In this document: positions 19,156 to 29,295 of the stretch, piece by piece
Numbering within the stretch: position 1 is the first letter of the stretch
Layout: every line of letters begins with the position of its first letter
NCBI GenBank assembly: GCA_021603905.1
Contig: BQIU01000010.1
Span: 1-64,000, forward strand
Direction: 5' to 3'
Length of the DNA: 64,000 nt
Origin: Nitrospirales bacterium
Lineage (GTDB): Bacteria > Nitrospirota > Nitrospiria > Nitrospirales > UBA8639
Notes under the pieces: generated by a model
What the model was told of the DNA's origin: nothing
Seen by the model: the letters and a program-made list of their open reading frames with translations, nothing else
The model's database searches: none
Made by a program: the position numbers and the translations under genes

Positions 19156-20493
19156 ATGTGGAGGTTTTTAGCACTTCTTGCGAAAGTGTTGTATCCGAAA
19201 TGGTTTCCTTCAATCATTATCCTGTTGTTTGCATATATGTTTGTGCTTGGGCTTCTGGGGCGAGCCAATGCGCAAATCTCCCCTGCGACATTTACTTTTA
19301 CTGGTTCCACCCGACCCCAAGAAGGGACGGATTTTCGAAAAATTTTTGCTGGAGAAGAGTTAAAAGTTGGGCTGATGAGACTTTACCCGTTTTTAGGGAT
19401 TGCTGAAACCTATACTGATAATGCTTTCAAGACAAAAACGAAAAGGAAGAATGACTTTATCCACACTGTAGCCCCTGGACTGCAAGCCCAATTGCGATTA
19501 GGTGGACAACATCGATTGATAGTTGATTACCGAGCCAGTCAACAGTACTCGCAGCGATTTTCTAACAACGATGTACTTAGTCAAGATGCTATTGGTCTAT
19601 TAGCGTTGAATTTTCCGGGAGATCTGAAGGTCGATCTCCAGGGTGGTCATACAGAAGGGTATGATCCTAGAGGATCAGAGCTAGACATCCAGCAGACTGA
19701 TATCACAACGTGGAACACAAACTCGTTCCTTGGAAGTATGGAATGGTTTAGCTCATCAGTAGGCTTCAACCTGACGGTAAATACACTGTCGTGGAATTTT
19801 GAGAACAATAATCAAGGCCCGACTCGGGATCGATGGAGTCATACGGCAGATTTTACGGTGTTTGGTTCAATAGCCTCCAAAACCTCCGTTCTTCTGAATT
19901 TTAATTTTGAGAAGGAGAACTATGCTCAGAACAAACAACTGGACAGCTTTACATACGGAATGAGTACTGGACTGAGATGGGCCGCTACCGGCAAGACCAC
20001 TGGGATCATCCGTGCTGGGTATGCGGTGTTGAATTTTGATCGTGCTCGCGTCAAGCAACCAAGTGGGTCACTATTGAACTCAGGTGGAAACAAACAGGAA
20101 ATATTTAGTGTTGATGGAGACCTTCGTTGGAACCCAACTACGAGAGCCAGTATCAACATCCGTCCATTTCGAAGCATTGAGCAGGCAGCGATATTCAATA
20201 CTGCGACGTTTGTTCGAACCGGTGTGTTTATCCGAGCTCGACAAGGGATCGGGGCTCGCACCAATCTGACGGGAACGTTTCGAATTTCACAGGACGAGTT
20301 TGAAGAGGACGAAGATAGTGCTGCAAGTAATCGACGTGATTTGCGAGTGCTTGGGGCAATTGGCTTTGATTATCAGGCGATTAGGTGGCTGGGGTTGAGG
20401 GTGGATTATCGTTTTGAGCGAAGGAGTTCCAATGCGAATCAGTTTGATTATTTTGCCAATACAATCATGTTGTCGATCCAGGGATTGCTCTAA
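19156..20493 (+). CDS. Outer-membrane beta-barrel protein of the exopolysaccharide locus
   Basis: Signal-like N-terminus; alternating beta-strand composition with the final strand ending ANTIMLSIQGLL. Confidence 0.75.
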   Translation: MWRFLALLAKVLYPKWFPSIIILLFAYMFVLGLLGRANAQISPATFTFTGSTRPQEGTDFRKIFAGEELKVGLMRLYPFLGIAETYTDNAFKTKTKRKNDFIHTVAPGLQAQLRLGGQHRLIVDYRASQQYSQRFSNNDVLSQDAIGLLALNFPGDLKVDLQGGHTEGYDPRGSELDIQQTDITTWNTNSFLGSMEWFSSSVGFNLTVNTLSWNFENNNQGPTRDRWSHTADFTVFGSIASKTSVLLNFNFEKENYAQNKQLDSFTYGMSTGLRWAATGKTTGIIRAGYAVLNFDRARVKQPSGSLLNSGGNKQEIFSVDGDLRWNPTTRASINIRPFRSIEQAAIFNTATFVRTGVFIRARQGIGARTNLTGTFRISQDEFEEDEDSAASNRRDLRVLGAIGFDYQAIRWLGLRVDYRFERRSSNANQFDYFANTIMLSIQGLL

Positions 20494-20639
20494 TTAGAAC
20501 ATTATTGGATGCCGTAGATATTGAGAGGGGAAAAGCTGGCGTCGTTGTCTTTCGCAAAAATAAACTGCCTTTTTCTTTTGACGCAATGGTCCCAGAAAAT
20601 AGTGAAGGATGTGTAGAAGTGGAACTAGCCAAAAAATGG

Positions 20640-21212
20640 ATGCGGGGAAAGGTTTATATTTTCGTTATTCTTATGGTGTTCATGTCGGGATGCGGAGGAA
20701 GTTTTTTCATATGGGAAACTGAACAAGATCTGCAAGACATTGTCAATGCCAACCAATTGTATCGCCTAGGGCCTCACGATGTCGTGGCTCTTACCGTTTT
20801 TGGTGAGCCAGATTTAACCAAAGAGATGGAGGTGAATGGTATTGGAAAAATTAGCATACCTCTGCTTGGAGAACTCGATATTGGGGGAAAAACCCTCAAA
20901 GAAGCAGACGCCCTGGTGACGGCTAAGCTAAAAGATGGATATTTAAAAGATCCGAAAGTGACCTTCTCTATTACTCGATATCGAAATTTTTATGTACATG
21001 GTGAGGTGAACCACCCAGGGGCCTTTCCGTATCAAACAGGACTAACCGTTCTAAAAGCCATTACCCATGCAGGAGGTTTTACAGATAGGGCGGCGAGAAG
21101 TGGGACCAAAGTGATTCGCATGATAGACGGAAAAGCAAAACGACTTGCGACTAAAATGGAAACTTATATATTGCCCGATGATATCGTCATGATACCGGAG
21201 AGTTTTTTCTAA
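20640..21212 (+). CDS. wza: Polysaccharide export lipoprotein (Wza-like)
   Basis: Lipobox VFMSGCGG; YRLGPHDVVALTVFGEPDLTKEMEVNGIGKISIPLLGELDIGGKTLKEA; FYVHGEVNHPGAFPYQTGLTVLKAITHAGGFT. Confidence 0.9.
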   Translation: MRGKVYIFVILMVFMSGCGGSFFIWETEQDLQDIVNANQLYRLGPHDVVALTVFGEPDLTKEMEVNGIGKISIPLLGELDIGGKTLKEADALVTAKLKDGYLKDPKVTFSITRYRNFYVHGEVNHPGAFPYQTGLTVLKAITHAGGFTDRAARSGTKVIRMIDGKAKRLATKMETYILPDDIVMIPESFF

Positions 21213-21232
21213 ATCTTGTCCAAGGTTCCCTT

Positions 21233-23518
21233 ATGATGACCAAAAACATCGATTCAGAGGCATACGAACAGGCGGAACCAGAAAAAACTGTTCATCTGGC
21301 AGAACACCTACAGATTTGTCGCCGAAGAATTTGGTTAATCGTGAGCTTTATGGTTGTCTTTTCTGGCCTAGCGGCTTTGTGGACATTTAGCCAAAATCCC
21401 ATCTACCAGGCGATAGCGGGGTTTATGATCGAACCCTTGCATCCGGTTGTTCTACAGACTGCGCAATATCCTGAGGAGTGGGAATCTGATCTGTTTAGTG
21501 TTCGGATTGAAACCCATACGAAGCTGTTGATTAGTTATCCGGTCTTGGAGGAAACGGCTAGACGCATCAATCTTGCCGCGCAGGCAGAGTACCAAGCTTC
21601 CCCTTCCATTGTTACGACTTTTATGGGATATCTGAACCCTGTCTGGGTTGACACGATTAAAGGGTGGGTTCGGGAAATAAAGCAGAAGATATCCGGGATC
21701 GGTGATGCTACTGGCGGGACTACAGGAAAAATCGACAACTTCGCACTGAATCCAGAGCCCGCTGGTATTCAACCGGATCTCGTAAAAGATTTTGGAAAAA
21801 AGATACTCATTGACTATGTCAAGGGCAGCAAGTTGGTGAACGTGACAGTAGAGTCTGAATCCCCAGAGTTTGCTGCACATGCAGCGAACTCGTTGATCAA
21901 TGTCTATATGGAACGGATAGCAAGGCAGAGGTCCCAGGAAGCCAGCTCAACCACTGAATGGTATTCAAATCATTTAGAGGGTCTGAGAGAAGACGTTAAG
22001 AAATCGGAGTTAGCCGTGTATGACTATAGACTGAAGAATGGTCTTGTGGATGTGAGTGAGGCACAAACGGTAGCCGAACAACAACTCATTGAGCAAAATA
22101 AAGAACTCGCCAATGTGGAGACCAGCCGCACTGCAGCTCAGACTCGGTACCAACAGATTCAGGCAATACAGGCGAAATTGCGGGCCGACTCGGCAGACGG
22201 ACAAACGTTAGACCGTTCAGAGCTAGACTCCCTCACCGAACTTCGCACGTATGCGGCCATTCAAGAACTTCGAGCCAAAGAAGTAGCCCTCTCCGTACAA
22301 ATAGCGAGATTATCAGAAAAGTATGGGCCTCTTCACCCGACGATGGTACATGGTCAGACGGAGTTAAAAGAGTTGAGATTTCGGATCGATCACGAAATTG
22401 ATGGAATCTACCATGCAGCAAAGCAGGATTACTTGCTCTGGTTGGCAAGGGAGAGAGCAGCCAAGGCAATGCTTGCGAAGCGAAAAAAAGAAAAACTGGC
22501 CCTAGAGAAACTTGCGGTGCAGTATCGACTCCTTGAGCGTAAAGCAACGAGTGACCGTCAATTATATGATCTCTTCCTTAAACAAATGAGCGAAAAAAAT
22601 ATTTCTGCCCAAATAGAGACCACGAATATGTATTTAGCTGAACCCGCCATTCCTAATCCGACCCCTGTTAGACCGAGGCCCTTGTTGATTACCTTGCTTG
22701 CCCTCATTGCTGGTATGGGGGCCGCGGTTGGGCTTGCATTTTTCTTAGAATATTGGGATCGGAGTCTCAAGGGACCAAAAGATGTTGAACGACATCTTGC
22801 TGATTATACCTGGCTTGGATGGATTCCAAGATTGTCATGGAAGCGCAATCTTAACCTGGCTCGTATCGTGGAGTCGGAACCTCTGAGTCCAGTGGCTGAT
22901 AGTTTTCGCCACCTGAGAACTGCGCTGCGCCTGACCGTTCCATGCGCTGAACCTATGTCTTTCGTCATCACCAGCCCCGGTGAGCACGAGGGGAAGACTA
23001 CCCTGGCAGTAAATCTTGCTATTTCGATTTCTCAATTGGAAAGTACTCGCGTCGTCCTAGTTGATGCCCATTTTCGCCAACCGTCTGTAGATAAAATCTT
23101 TGGCATCAAACGAGAGAAAGACAAACCAAAGGGGTTGAAGCACTTCTTGTTAGGAGAGGCTGAAGTAGGGGAAATTCTCCATCAAACGACCGTCACTGAT
23201 CTTGTTGTTATTCCGTCGGGAGGTCAAGAGCATCGCGCGACAGAGCTACTTCACTCAAAACGACTAAACACGTTTTTTAGTTGGTGTCGTCAACAGGGCT
23301 TTCACGTCATTGTGGATGCACCACCGGCACTAGCCTTTGCCGATGTATCAGTGATTGCCAAGCAAGTCTACGGTGTACTTCTGGTTGTAAGCTCTGGTGA
23401 GACAACTGTTGATGCATCGAAAATAGCGCTTCAACGGCTTGGAGCGCATGGGGCTCAATTCCTGGGTATCGTGATGCAGAAGGTACCAAGAGATCGGGTG
23501 CCAGACTATTCCCGTTAA
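21233..23518 (+). CDS. wzc: Chain-length determinant / BY-kinase-like fusion (Wzc-like)
   Basis: N-terminal Wzz TM segment, coiled coil and PxxP-type NPTPVRPRPLL; C-terminal kinase-like ITSPGEHEGKTTLAVNLAISISQ, RVVLVDAHFRQPSVDKIF, FHVIVDAPPALAFADVSVIA. Confidence 0.9.
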   Translation: MMTKNIDSEAYEQAEPEKTVHLAEHLQICRRRIWLIVSFMVVFSGLAALWTFSQNPIYQAIAGFMIEPLHPVVLQTAQYPEEWESDLFSVRIETHTKLLISYPVLEETARRINLAAQAEYQASPSIVTTFMGYLNPVWVDTIKGWVREIKQKISGIGDATGGTTGKIDNFALNPEPAGIQPDLVKDFGKKILIDYVKGSKLVNVTVESESPEFAAHAANSLINVYMERIARQRSQEASSTTEWYSNHLEGLREDVKKSELAVYDYRLKNGLVDVSEAQTVAEQQLIEQNKELANVETSRTAAQTRYQQIQAIQAKLRADSADGQTLDRSELDSLTELRTYAAIQELRAKEVALSVQIARLSEKYGPLHPTMVHGQTELKELRFRIDHEIDGIYHAAKQDYLLWLARERAAKAMLAKRKKEKLALEKLAVQYRLLERKATSDRQLYDLFLKQMSEKNISAQIETTNMYLAEPAIPNPTPVRPRPLLITLLALIAGMGAAVGLAFFLEYWDRSLKGPKDVERHLADYTWLGWIPRLSWKRNLNLARIVESEPLSPVADSFRHLRTALRLTVPCAEPMSFVITSPGEHEGKTTLAVNLAISISQLESTRVVLVDAHFRQPSVDKIFGIKREKDKPKGLKHFLLGEAEVGEILHQTTVTDLVVIPSGGQEHRATELLHSKRLNTFFSWCRQQGFHVIVDAPPALAFADVSVIAKQVYGVLLVVSSGETTVDASKIALQRLGAHGAQFLGIVMQKVPRDRVPDYSR

Positions 23519-23597
23519 TTCGGCAGGTCAGAATTTCTAAGTTGAGCATCTTGAATGCCATCGATCGGAAGACACGTTTGCTTTTGTCATGGTCTGT

Positions 23598-24407
23598 CTA
23601 TATGGCGCTTTTTATTACTGTGCGATGATGATGTGCTGGTGGAGAAACAGAGCTATGTTGAATGGCTTGCACAGCTGTTAAAAGTAACTCTTTCATGGAA
23701 GAGGATTTTCCTATTACGGCATATGCACCAGCCTTGAACGCCTGCTCCTGCAATTCATGAGTCACATTCCCGGTGAACATGATCACAGGGGGGATGTTCT
23801 CAACGATGGTTGTAGAAAGTTGCTCAAGAAATTTAATGCCTCCGAGCACAGGCATTCGATTGTCGGTGATTACTAGATCGACTGAGGCTGTTTCGAGGAA
23901 CGTGAGCGCTTTCGACCCATGTTCGACTTCTTCACAGACATACCCGTAGGATTCAAGTATTGAACGAAGCAGCATCCTATTCCCGGCATCATCATCGACC
24001 AGAAGAACTCGATTCCTCGAGGTTTTAGAACCTTCCCCATGAGCCATTCCTTGTTCGCTCTTCTCACTTTCCTGCATTATTTCAAGCAGTGCAACGACTG
24101 CTGCGGTACGACACTCAACTCCGAGCTTGGAATAAATATGTTCGAGATGTTTCGAGACCGTTCGAGGGCTGATATGAAGGATCATGCCAATGACGCTATT
24201 CGTCTTTCCTCGTGCTACCCATGTCAAGACTTCTATCTCTCTCCTAGATAATCCCTTTTGTTCGAATGTGTGAACCATTGCTTCGGTTTCTAGCCAAGAA
24301 TCAAAGGATTTGACTGTTGGAAACAGTTCATCTGATGAACACGGTTGATCATTCATTGGAGGAACCTCATTGTTCTGACTTTTGTGTGAATTGACCGGTG
24401 TCTCCAT
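23598..24407 (-). CDS. LuxR-type HTH followed by receiver domain (inverted domain order)
   Basis: LSRREIEVLTWVARGKTNSVIGMILHISPRTVSKHLEHIYSKLGV precedes RVLLVDDDAGNRMLLRSILESYGY...VDLVITDNRMPVLGGIKFLEQL...KAGAYAVIGKSS. Confidence 0.9.
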   Translation of the reverse strand: METPVNSHKSQNNEVPPMNDQPCSSDELFPTVKSFDSWLETEAMVHTFEQKGLSRREIEVLTWVARGKTNSVIGMILHISPRTVSKHLEHIYSKLGVECRTAAVVALLEIMQESEKSEQGMAHGEGSKTSRNRVLLVDDDAGNRMLLRSILESYGYVCEEVEHGSKALTFLETASVDLVITDNRMPVLGGIKFLEQLSTTIVENIPPVIMFTGNVTHELQEQAFKAGAYAVIGKSSSMKELLLTAVQAIQHSSVSPPAHHHRTVIKSAI

Positions 24408-24541
24408 CTTTGATTCCTTTCAGTTGCCTTGCGTCACCACAGGAAGAAAGATAATGATCGTTAAGGGCTCCATTTTCACTTTCGTCAAAAAGTTCGTGTC
24501 GACCCTACGACGTGAGGATGATTCTCCATGGAAGTTCAAAT

Positions 24542-24820
24542 CTATTTGATCTCGTTATTATAGGGAATGGGACCAAAGTTGTGTTCGTGCTTATTGATGG
24601 AGTCTCGAAGTAATTTAACCAGGATCCTTGCATAAAACGGACTGATAATAATTCTTGTGTGATATTGTTCTGCCTGATCTTCTGAATACGATTGGCCGAA
24701 GTCGAGCACAAACTCAAACGCCGAGTGGCCAACTTTGAAAAAGTTGGAGTATTGCCCAATGGGACCCATGTCTCCGGTACCTCTGGTATCAGATTTCCCG
24801 TTGGGTTCTTTCGATGTCAT
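24542..24820 (-). CDS. DUF3467-like small protein
   Basis: QYSNFFKVGHSAFEFVLDFGQSY...HTRIIISPFYARILVKLLRDSINKHEHNFGPIP resembles the DUF3467 family. Confidence 0.7.
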   Translation of the reverse strand: MTSKEPNGKSDTRGTGDMGPIGQYSNFFKVGHSAFEFVLDFGQSYSEDQAEQYHTRIIISPFYARILVKLLRDSINKHEHNFGPIPYNNEIK

Positions 24821-25268
24821 GAGTCAGTCACCAAGGGTTGAGAAAGAATAAGGGTGATAACGTCAACCTAAGGTCAGATTACTAAGCAGAATCTGTTCCT
24901 GATTTTATTATTGAAGGCAAGCCACCTCCAATTTGTTGAATTGTCTGCAGATAGTACAAGAAATGATCTTAAAGGCTTGAGCGTTAGGGCCGGAATGACT
25001 CTGATGATGTTACATATCAAATGCAGGTTAGCAAGTTTTTGATAAGCAAAAAGAGGAATACAAAAGACTGAGCATTGCTATGAATTTACTGGTGAATTGA
25101 AATTTTTTGGAGGTAGGATCGGAAATAGAAAAGTCATGTGTACCAATATGTAACAGGGATATAAAGATGTGACACTTTACAAAATCTGCCAATATGATCC
25201 ACACGGAAGAGTGGGGATAAGTGGCAGGCCGGAGCGAAGCGGAGGCAAATCGTTTCTTAGGGAGAAAG

Positions 25269-25288
25269 CCCCGCCTGGGAGGACGGGG
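25269..25288. terminator. GC-rich hairpin just past the NtrC-type gene stop
   Basis: CCCCGCCTGGGAGGACGGGG: CCCCG/CGGGG stem plus CCT/AGG inner pairs; weak pyrimidine tract (CTTTCTCCC) on the minus-strand downstream side. Confidence 0.4.
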
Positions 25289-25309
25289 AGTTTCATTAAC
25301 CATTGATTG

Positions 25310-26668
25310 TCAGTGGAACACTTTCGTAATGCCGTATTTGTCCATCTTCCTGTAGAGAGTCATACGAGACCAATTCAGGGCCTGGGCTGCTCTACTCTTG
25401 TTCCATTGGGTTTTGACTAGTGCATGGATCAACTTTCTCTGTTCAGCCTCAATGGAGCTTTGGCTTTCCCCGAGCTTTGCTTTTATGTGCTCGGGGAAAT
25501 CTTCGAATGAAATGATCCTAGGCGGTGTTCCGACAAAAGTCGCTTCCAGGAAGTTTCTGAGTTCTCGAACATTGCCTGGCCACTTATAGGCTAGTAAGGC
25601 CTTCAGAGCGTCTCTACTGAAGCCGTCGACAACCTGGTCCGACTGGAATTTTGCATCTGTGAGGTAGTGGTCAAGCAAAAGAGGAATATCTTCTCTACGA
25701 TCTCTTAGTGGCGGTAGGTGCATTCTGGCGACGTTTAACCGATAGTATAAGTCAGATCTGAATTTTCTTTTTTCAACCAATTCATCGAGTTCTTGATTGG
25801 TTGCAGCAATAATTCTAGCATTGAACGGAATATATTTTCTCCCACCTAATCGATGTATTTCTTTGCTCTCAAGAACCCTCAGAAGCTTGGTTTGGCTATG
25901 AACATCTAAATCGCCGATCTCATCCAGTAAGATGGTCCCACCTTCAGCCTGTTCGAACGTACCTTTACGCAACTTTTCTGCGCCAGTAAAGGCGCCTTTT
26001 TCATACCCAAACAGTTCACTCTCAAATAAAGTTTCAGGAATTGCAGCGCAGTTTACAGATACAAAAGGGTGACCGTGTCTCCTGCTATTTCTGTGAATCA
26101 AATTTGCCAGTAAATCTTTTCCTGTTCCCGTCTCTCCCGTGATAAGAACTGTACTGTCAGATTGGGTGATTTGGCGAAGGGAGGCTTTTATCCTTTGCAT
26201 GGATTTGCTACGACCAATCATCGCCAAGTCGTCAGCGGGATCAGACCCTCTTGCAGGATTTTTGATTGAAGACTCATATCTATTTTGCTGGGAAAGCAAC
26301 TGCTTGATACTCGCACTAAGTTCTTCAAGTGAAAACGGGTTTTTAAAGTAATCGTTGATCCCTGTTTTGAGGGCAGCAATGGCCAACTGTTCTGAGCTGT
26401 GTGAAGTGATCAAAATAATTGGAACATGTGGGTAACGCTGACGGATTTGTTCGGCTTTTTTTATTCCCCGAGGGTCACAGTGTTGTGAAGTGTCAACGAT
26501 GATGATGAGGGTATTGAACTCTTGGTTGATAGGGTAAGGGGTATCCGGAATGCTGAGTAATTCACGGACCTCATGGCCTTGAGAGTTCAAACAAGATTGT
26601 AGTATTCGGACTTGGTGAGAAGGTGCCTCTGAGACCAAAAAGATAGGACCATTCTTCAGTCTATCCAC
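25310..26668 (-). CDS. Sigma-54-dependent NtrC-family response regulator (receiver + AAA+ + Fis HTH)
   Basis: LITGETGTGKDLLANLIHRNSRR, FVSVNCAAIPETLFESELFGYEKGAFTGA, GGTILLDEIGDL, C-terminal RAAQALNWSRMTLYRKMDKYGI. GTG start at 26668 proposed; the track extends to 26746. Confidence 0.92.
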   Translation of the reverse strand: MDRLKNGPIFLVSEAPSHQVRILQSCLNSQGHEVRELLSIPDTPYPINQEFNTLIIIVDTSQHCDPRGIKKAEQIRQRYPHVPIILITSHSSEQLAIAALKTGINDYFKNPFSLEELSASIKQLLSQQNRYESSIKNPARGSDPADDLAMIGRSKSMQRIKASLRQITQSDSTVLITGETGTGKDLLANLIHRNSRRHGHPFVSVNCAAIPETLFESELFGYEKGAFTGAEKLRKGTFEQAEGGTILLDEIGDLDVHSQTKLLRVLESKEIHRLGGRKYIPFNARIIAATNQELDELVEKRKFRSDLYYRLNVARMHLPPLRDRREDIPLLLDHYLTDAKFQSDQVVDGFSRDALKALLAYKWPGNVRELRNFLEATFVGTPPRIISFEDFPEHIKAKLGESQSSIEAEQRKLIHALVKTQWNKSRAAQALNWSRMTLYRKMDKYGITKVFH

Positions 26669-26822
26669 AAGGTGGCTCCTATTTAGGCAGAGGTAGGATA
26701 CGTTTAAGGGGAGCGAAATATTGACAGTGATTGAGGAGAAAAGCAATAGAAAATTTATTTTCTACGCTATACAACGTATTGATTCATACTCATCACCTCG
26801 GTTATCCAATTGTCCAGTTCCG

Positions 26823-27719
26823 ATGTCGATTAAAAAGCAAAGCGTGAAAATGGTGTGTGAACCAAACAACATGGTTGATCTGTCAGAAGATGCGATGTCA
26901 GTCCGAGTGTTGCGCATTGAACCTTCTTTGGGCTGGGTCTCACTCCGCCTGCATGAGTTGTGGGAATATCGAGAGTTATTATATTTCCTGACCTGGCGAG
27001 ACATAAAAGTTCGTTACAAGCAAACGGTTTTGGGCGCAGCATGGGCGATCATTCAACCATTCTTTACGATGGTCATATTTAGTATATTTTTTGGCCGTCT
27101 CGCACAGATACCGTCTGATGGTATCCCTTACCCCATATTTGCCTTTGCGGCACTCGTCCCATGGACTTTTTTTTCCAATGGACTGACGCAATCGTCCAAT
27201 AGCCTTGTCAACAGTGCTAATTTACTCAAAAAAGTCTATTTTCCTCGCTTAGTGATCCCTCTATCCAGCGTGCTCTCGGGGGTCGTTGATTTTGTCTTGG
27301 CCTTCGTCGTGCTGTTGGGAATGATGCTGTTTTACGGTATTGTTCCAACGGTCAATGTCTTATGGCTTCCATTTCTTTTGTTATTAGCATTTGTGACTGC
27401 GTTAGGCGTAGGGCTGTGGTTCTCAGCTATGAATGTCCAATTCCGAGATGTACGGTATACCATTCCGTTTTTCACCCAGTTCTGGTTATTTGCTACACCG
27501 ATTGCCTACCCAAGCAGTTTACTTTCTGAGTCATGGAGAATCCTCTACGGACTGAATCCCATGGTTGGTGTGGTTGAAGGGTTCCGTTGGGCTCTGCTGG
27601 GCACGGAAACAGCTCCTGGCCCAATGATTCTTGTTTCATCGTGCGCAGCCGTCACGATCTTGGTTTGTGGTGCATTCTATTTCAGGCGGATGGAACGGAC
27701 GTTTGCGGATGTCGTGTGA
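26823..27719 (+). CDS. wzm: ABC-2 type polysaccharide exporter permease (Wzm-like)
   Basis: LYFLTWRDIKVRYKQTVLGAAWAIIQPFFTMVIFSIFFGRLA, FRDVRYTIPFFTQFWLFATPIAYP, LNPMVGVVEGFRWALLG. Start could be further upstream. Confidence 0.92.
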   Translation: MSIKKQSVKMVCEPNNMVDLSEDAMSVRVLRIEPSLGWVSLRLHELWEYRELLYFLTWRDIKVRYKQTVLGAAWAIIQPFFTMVIFSIFFGRLAQIPSDGIPYPIFAFAALVPWTFFSNGLTQSSNSLVNSANLLKKVYFPRLVIPLSSVLSGVVDFVLAFVVLLGMMLFYGIVPTVNVLWLPFLLLLAFVTALGVGLWFSAMNVQFRDVRYTIPFFTQFWLFATPIAYPSSLLSESWRILYGLNPMVGVVEGFRWALLGTETAPGPMILVSSCAAVTILVCGAFYFRRMERTFADVV

Positions 27720-27837
27720 CGACCATTTTCTCTCTATGCTTCGGTAGGCGATATATTGAGCACTCAAAGCAGTTCGTGAAATGAGAGAGATGCCGAATAG
27801 TCTGACTTCGTGAACAGTTCAAGGAGGGGGAGAAAAA

Positions 27838-28332
27838 ATGGAGTGGTACCTCGTCCAAAGTAAACCTCGTCAAGAACATGTGGCTGCTTTGAACGTGCAG
27901 CGACTTGGCGTGGAATCGTTTTGTCCTCGCATCAAACAATCAAAAATCGTTCGTTGGAAAAAGCAGGTCGTGATCGAAACCCTTTTCCCAGGGTACCTTT
28001 TTGCACTGTTTGATAGGGGAAGTCAATTCCGAACCGTGAACTTTGCTTTGGGTGTTGCAAGAGTTATCACGTTTGGCGGAGTTCCTGCTAGGGTTGATGA
28101 AGAGATCATCAACTCGATCAAGACGAGGATTCATGATTCATGGGTGAATGTTGAGCCCAAGGCTTCTTTTAAATCTGGTCAAAAGTTGCAGATTACAGAA
28201 GGTCCTTTTTGCGGGTTAGAAGCGGTTTTTGAGCAACAACTCTCTGGAACGCAGAGGGTCGCACTTTTATTACAGGCGGTATCGTATCATGCTCGTGTGA
28301 TCATTGAACGGCGTCACGTATCGGCCTGTTAA
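27838..28332 (+). CDS. NusG/RfaH-family transcription antiterminator paralogue
   Basis: EWYLVQSKPRQEHVAALNVQRLGVESFCPRIKQ...ETLFPGYLFALFD and KOW-like SGQKLQITEGPFCGLEAVFEQQL. Confidence 0.9.
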   Translation: MEWYLVQSKPRQEHVAALNVQRLGVESFCPRIKQSKIVRWKKQVVIETLFPGYLFALFDRGSQFRTVNFALGVARVITFGGVPARVDEEIINSIKTRIHDSWVNVEPKASFKSGQKLQITEGPFCGLEAVFEQQLSGTQRVALLLQAVSYHARVIIERRHVSAC

Positions 28333-28439
28333 ACACGTCTGAAATGCGATTTCTGGCTCTCCTTCAATTCGTTCCATCCTAACGTTTTCCCTACTGCATT
28401 GAAGAGCGAAGTGGTTTCCAATTTTTTGCACAGGGCGCT

Positions 28440-28842
28440 AAATGGAATTTCGGCCCTTCCGTGCGCGGCATTCTCGACTTCGGGATTCACCAAAATAGAC
28501 CGCATCAGGTGTCCGGTGGTTCAATCCTTGGTGGTGGCGATCCGTATTATAGAACTGGAAGTAGTGAGTCAGTCCATCTCGTAGAATTGCAGGCGTTTCA
28601 TAGGCTCGTCAACACACATTCTCGTACTGCATGCTCCGCCACAGCCGTTCGACGTACATATTGTCGACCCACCGCCCTTTTCTTTCCTCCACGCAGGCTT
28701 CGCTCCCAGGGTATTCGAGACGTACTTGGGATGCACGTCAAACTGCTCGGCCAACTCGGCGAGCGTATATTCCTTCTGATGGTTGCCAATGACAATTTGC
28801 CTTGAACACTGGCAAGTGATTCCGTCGTGTTCGCTTAGTCAT
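28440..28842 (-). mobile_element. Degenerate IS3-family element (OrfA start fused to OrfB C-terminus)
   Basis: Minus strand: MTKRTRRNHLPVFK at 28842, frameshift, LAEQFDVHPKYV, then GRWVDNMYVERLWRSMQYENVC*RAYETPAILRDGLTHYFQFYNTDRHHQGLNHRTPDAVYFGES (IS3 integrase C-terminus). Confidence 0.82.
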
Positions 28843-29295
28843 CTTCTGCCCCTTTCGTTAAAAGATAATAAACGGAAGAAGATTTCACTTAGCATCCGCA
28901 AATTTCTGTCCAATGAATGAGCGCCAATGCCTATGCTTCCTGGGCAAAACTGAGTGTATTTGACTTTTCCGACAACATGGGTGGCCAGTATTCATCATCC
29001 ATGGTACGGCTCACTGTACAGGATATGAGAAATTTCTATGGAGACGGAAAAGATCGATGAATTTTAGGAAAACGCAATAAAGAAATGAACATGCTGCCAC
29101 AAGAATACGACAGACGACGTATTGCTGAGAGGCTATTGAAGCAGTATGCTGCAACTCACTTTTTAAGGTGTAGTAGCGTGAGGAAAGTATCAGGAGTCGA
29201 AGTGAGGAGTCGAGAATCGGTGATGTACCGAATGGGCGGCAGCCTATCCATGTAGGGGCATAGGACCTTGACGTGTTGCTGTAAATCTAGCTATT

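Noticed and set aside
25028-25303. 91-aa minus-strand ORF downstream of the NtrC-type gene
   Set aside because: Spans a hairpin, compositionally unlike a protein, no motif; regarded as chance.
28461-28805. Plus-strand 114-aa ORF
   Set aside because: It is the antisense of the IS3-like transposase remnant.
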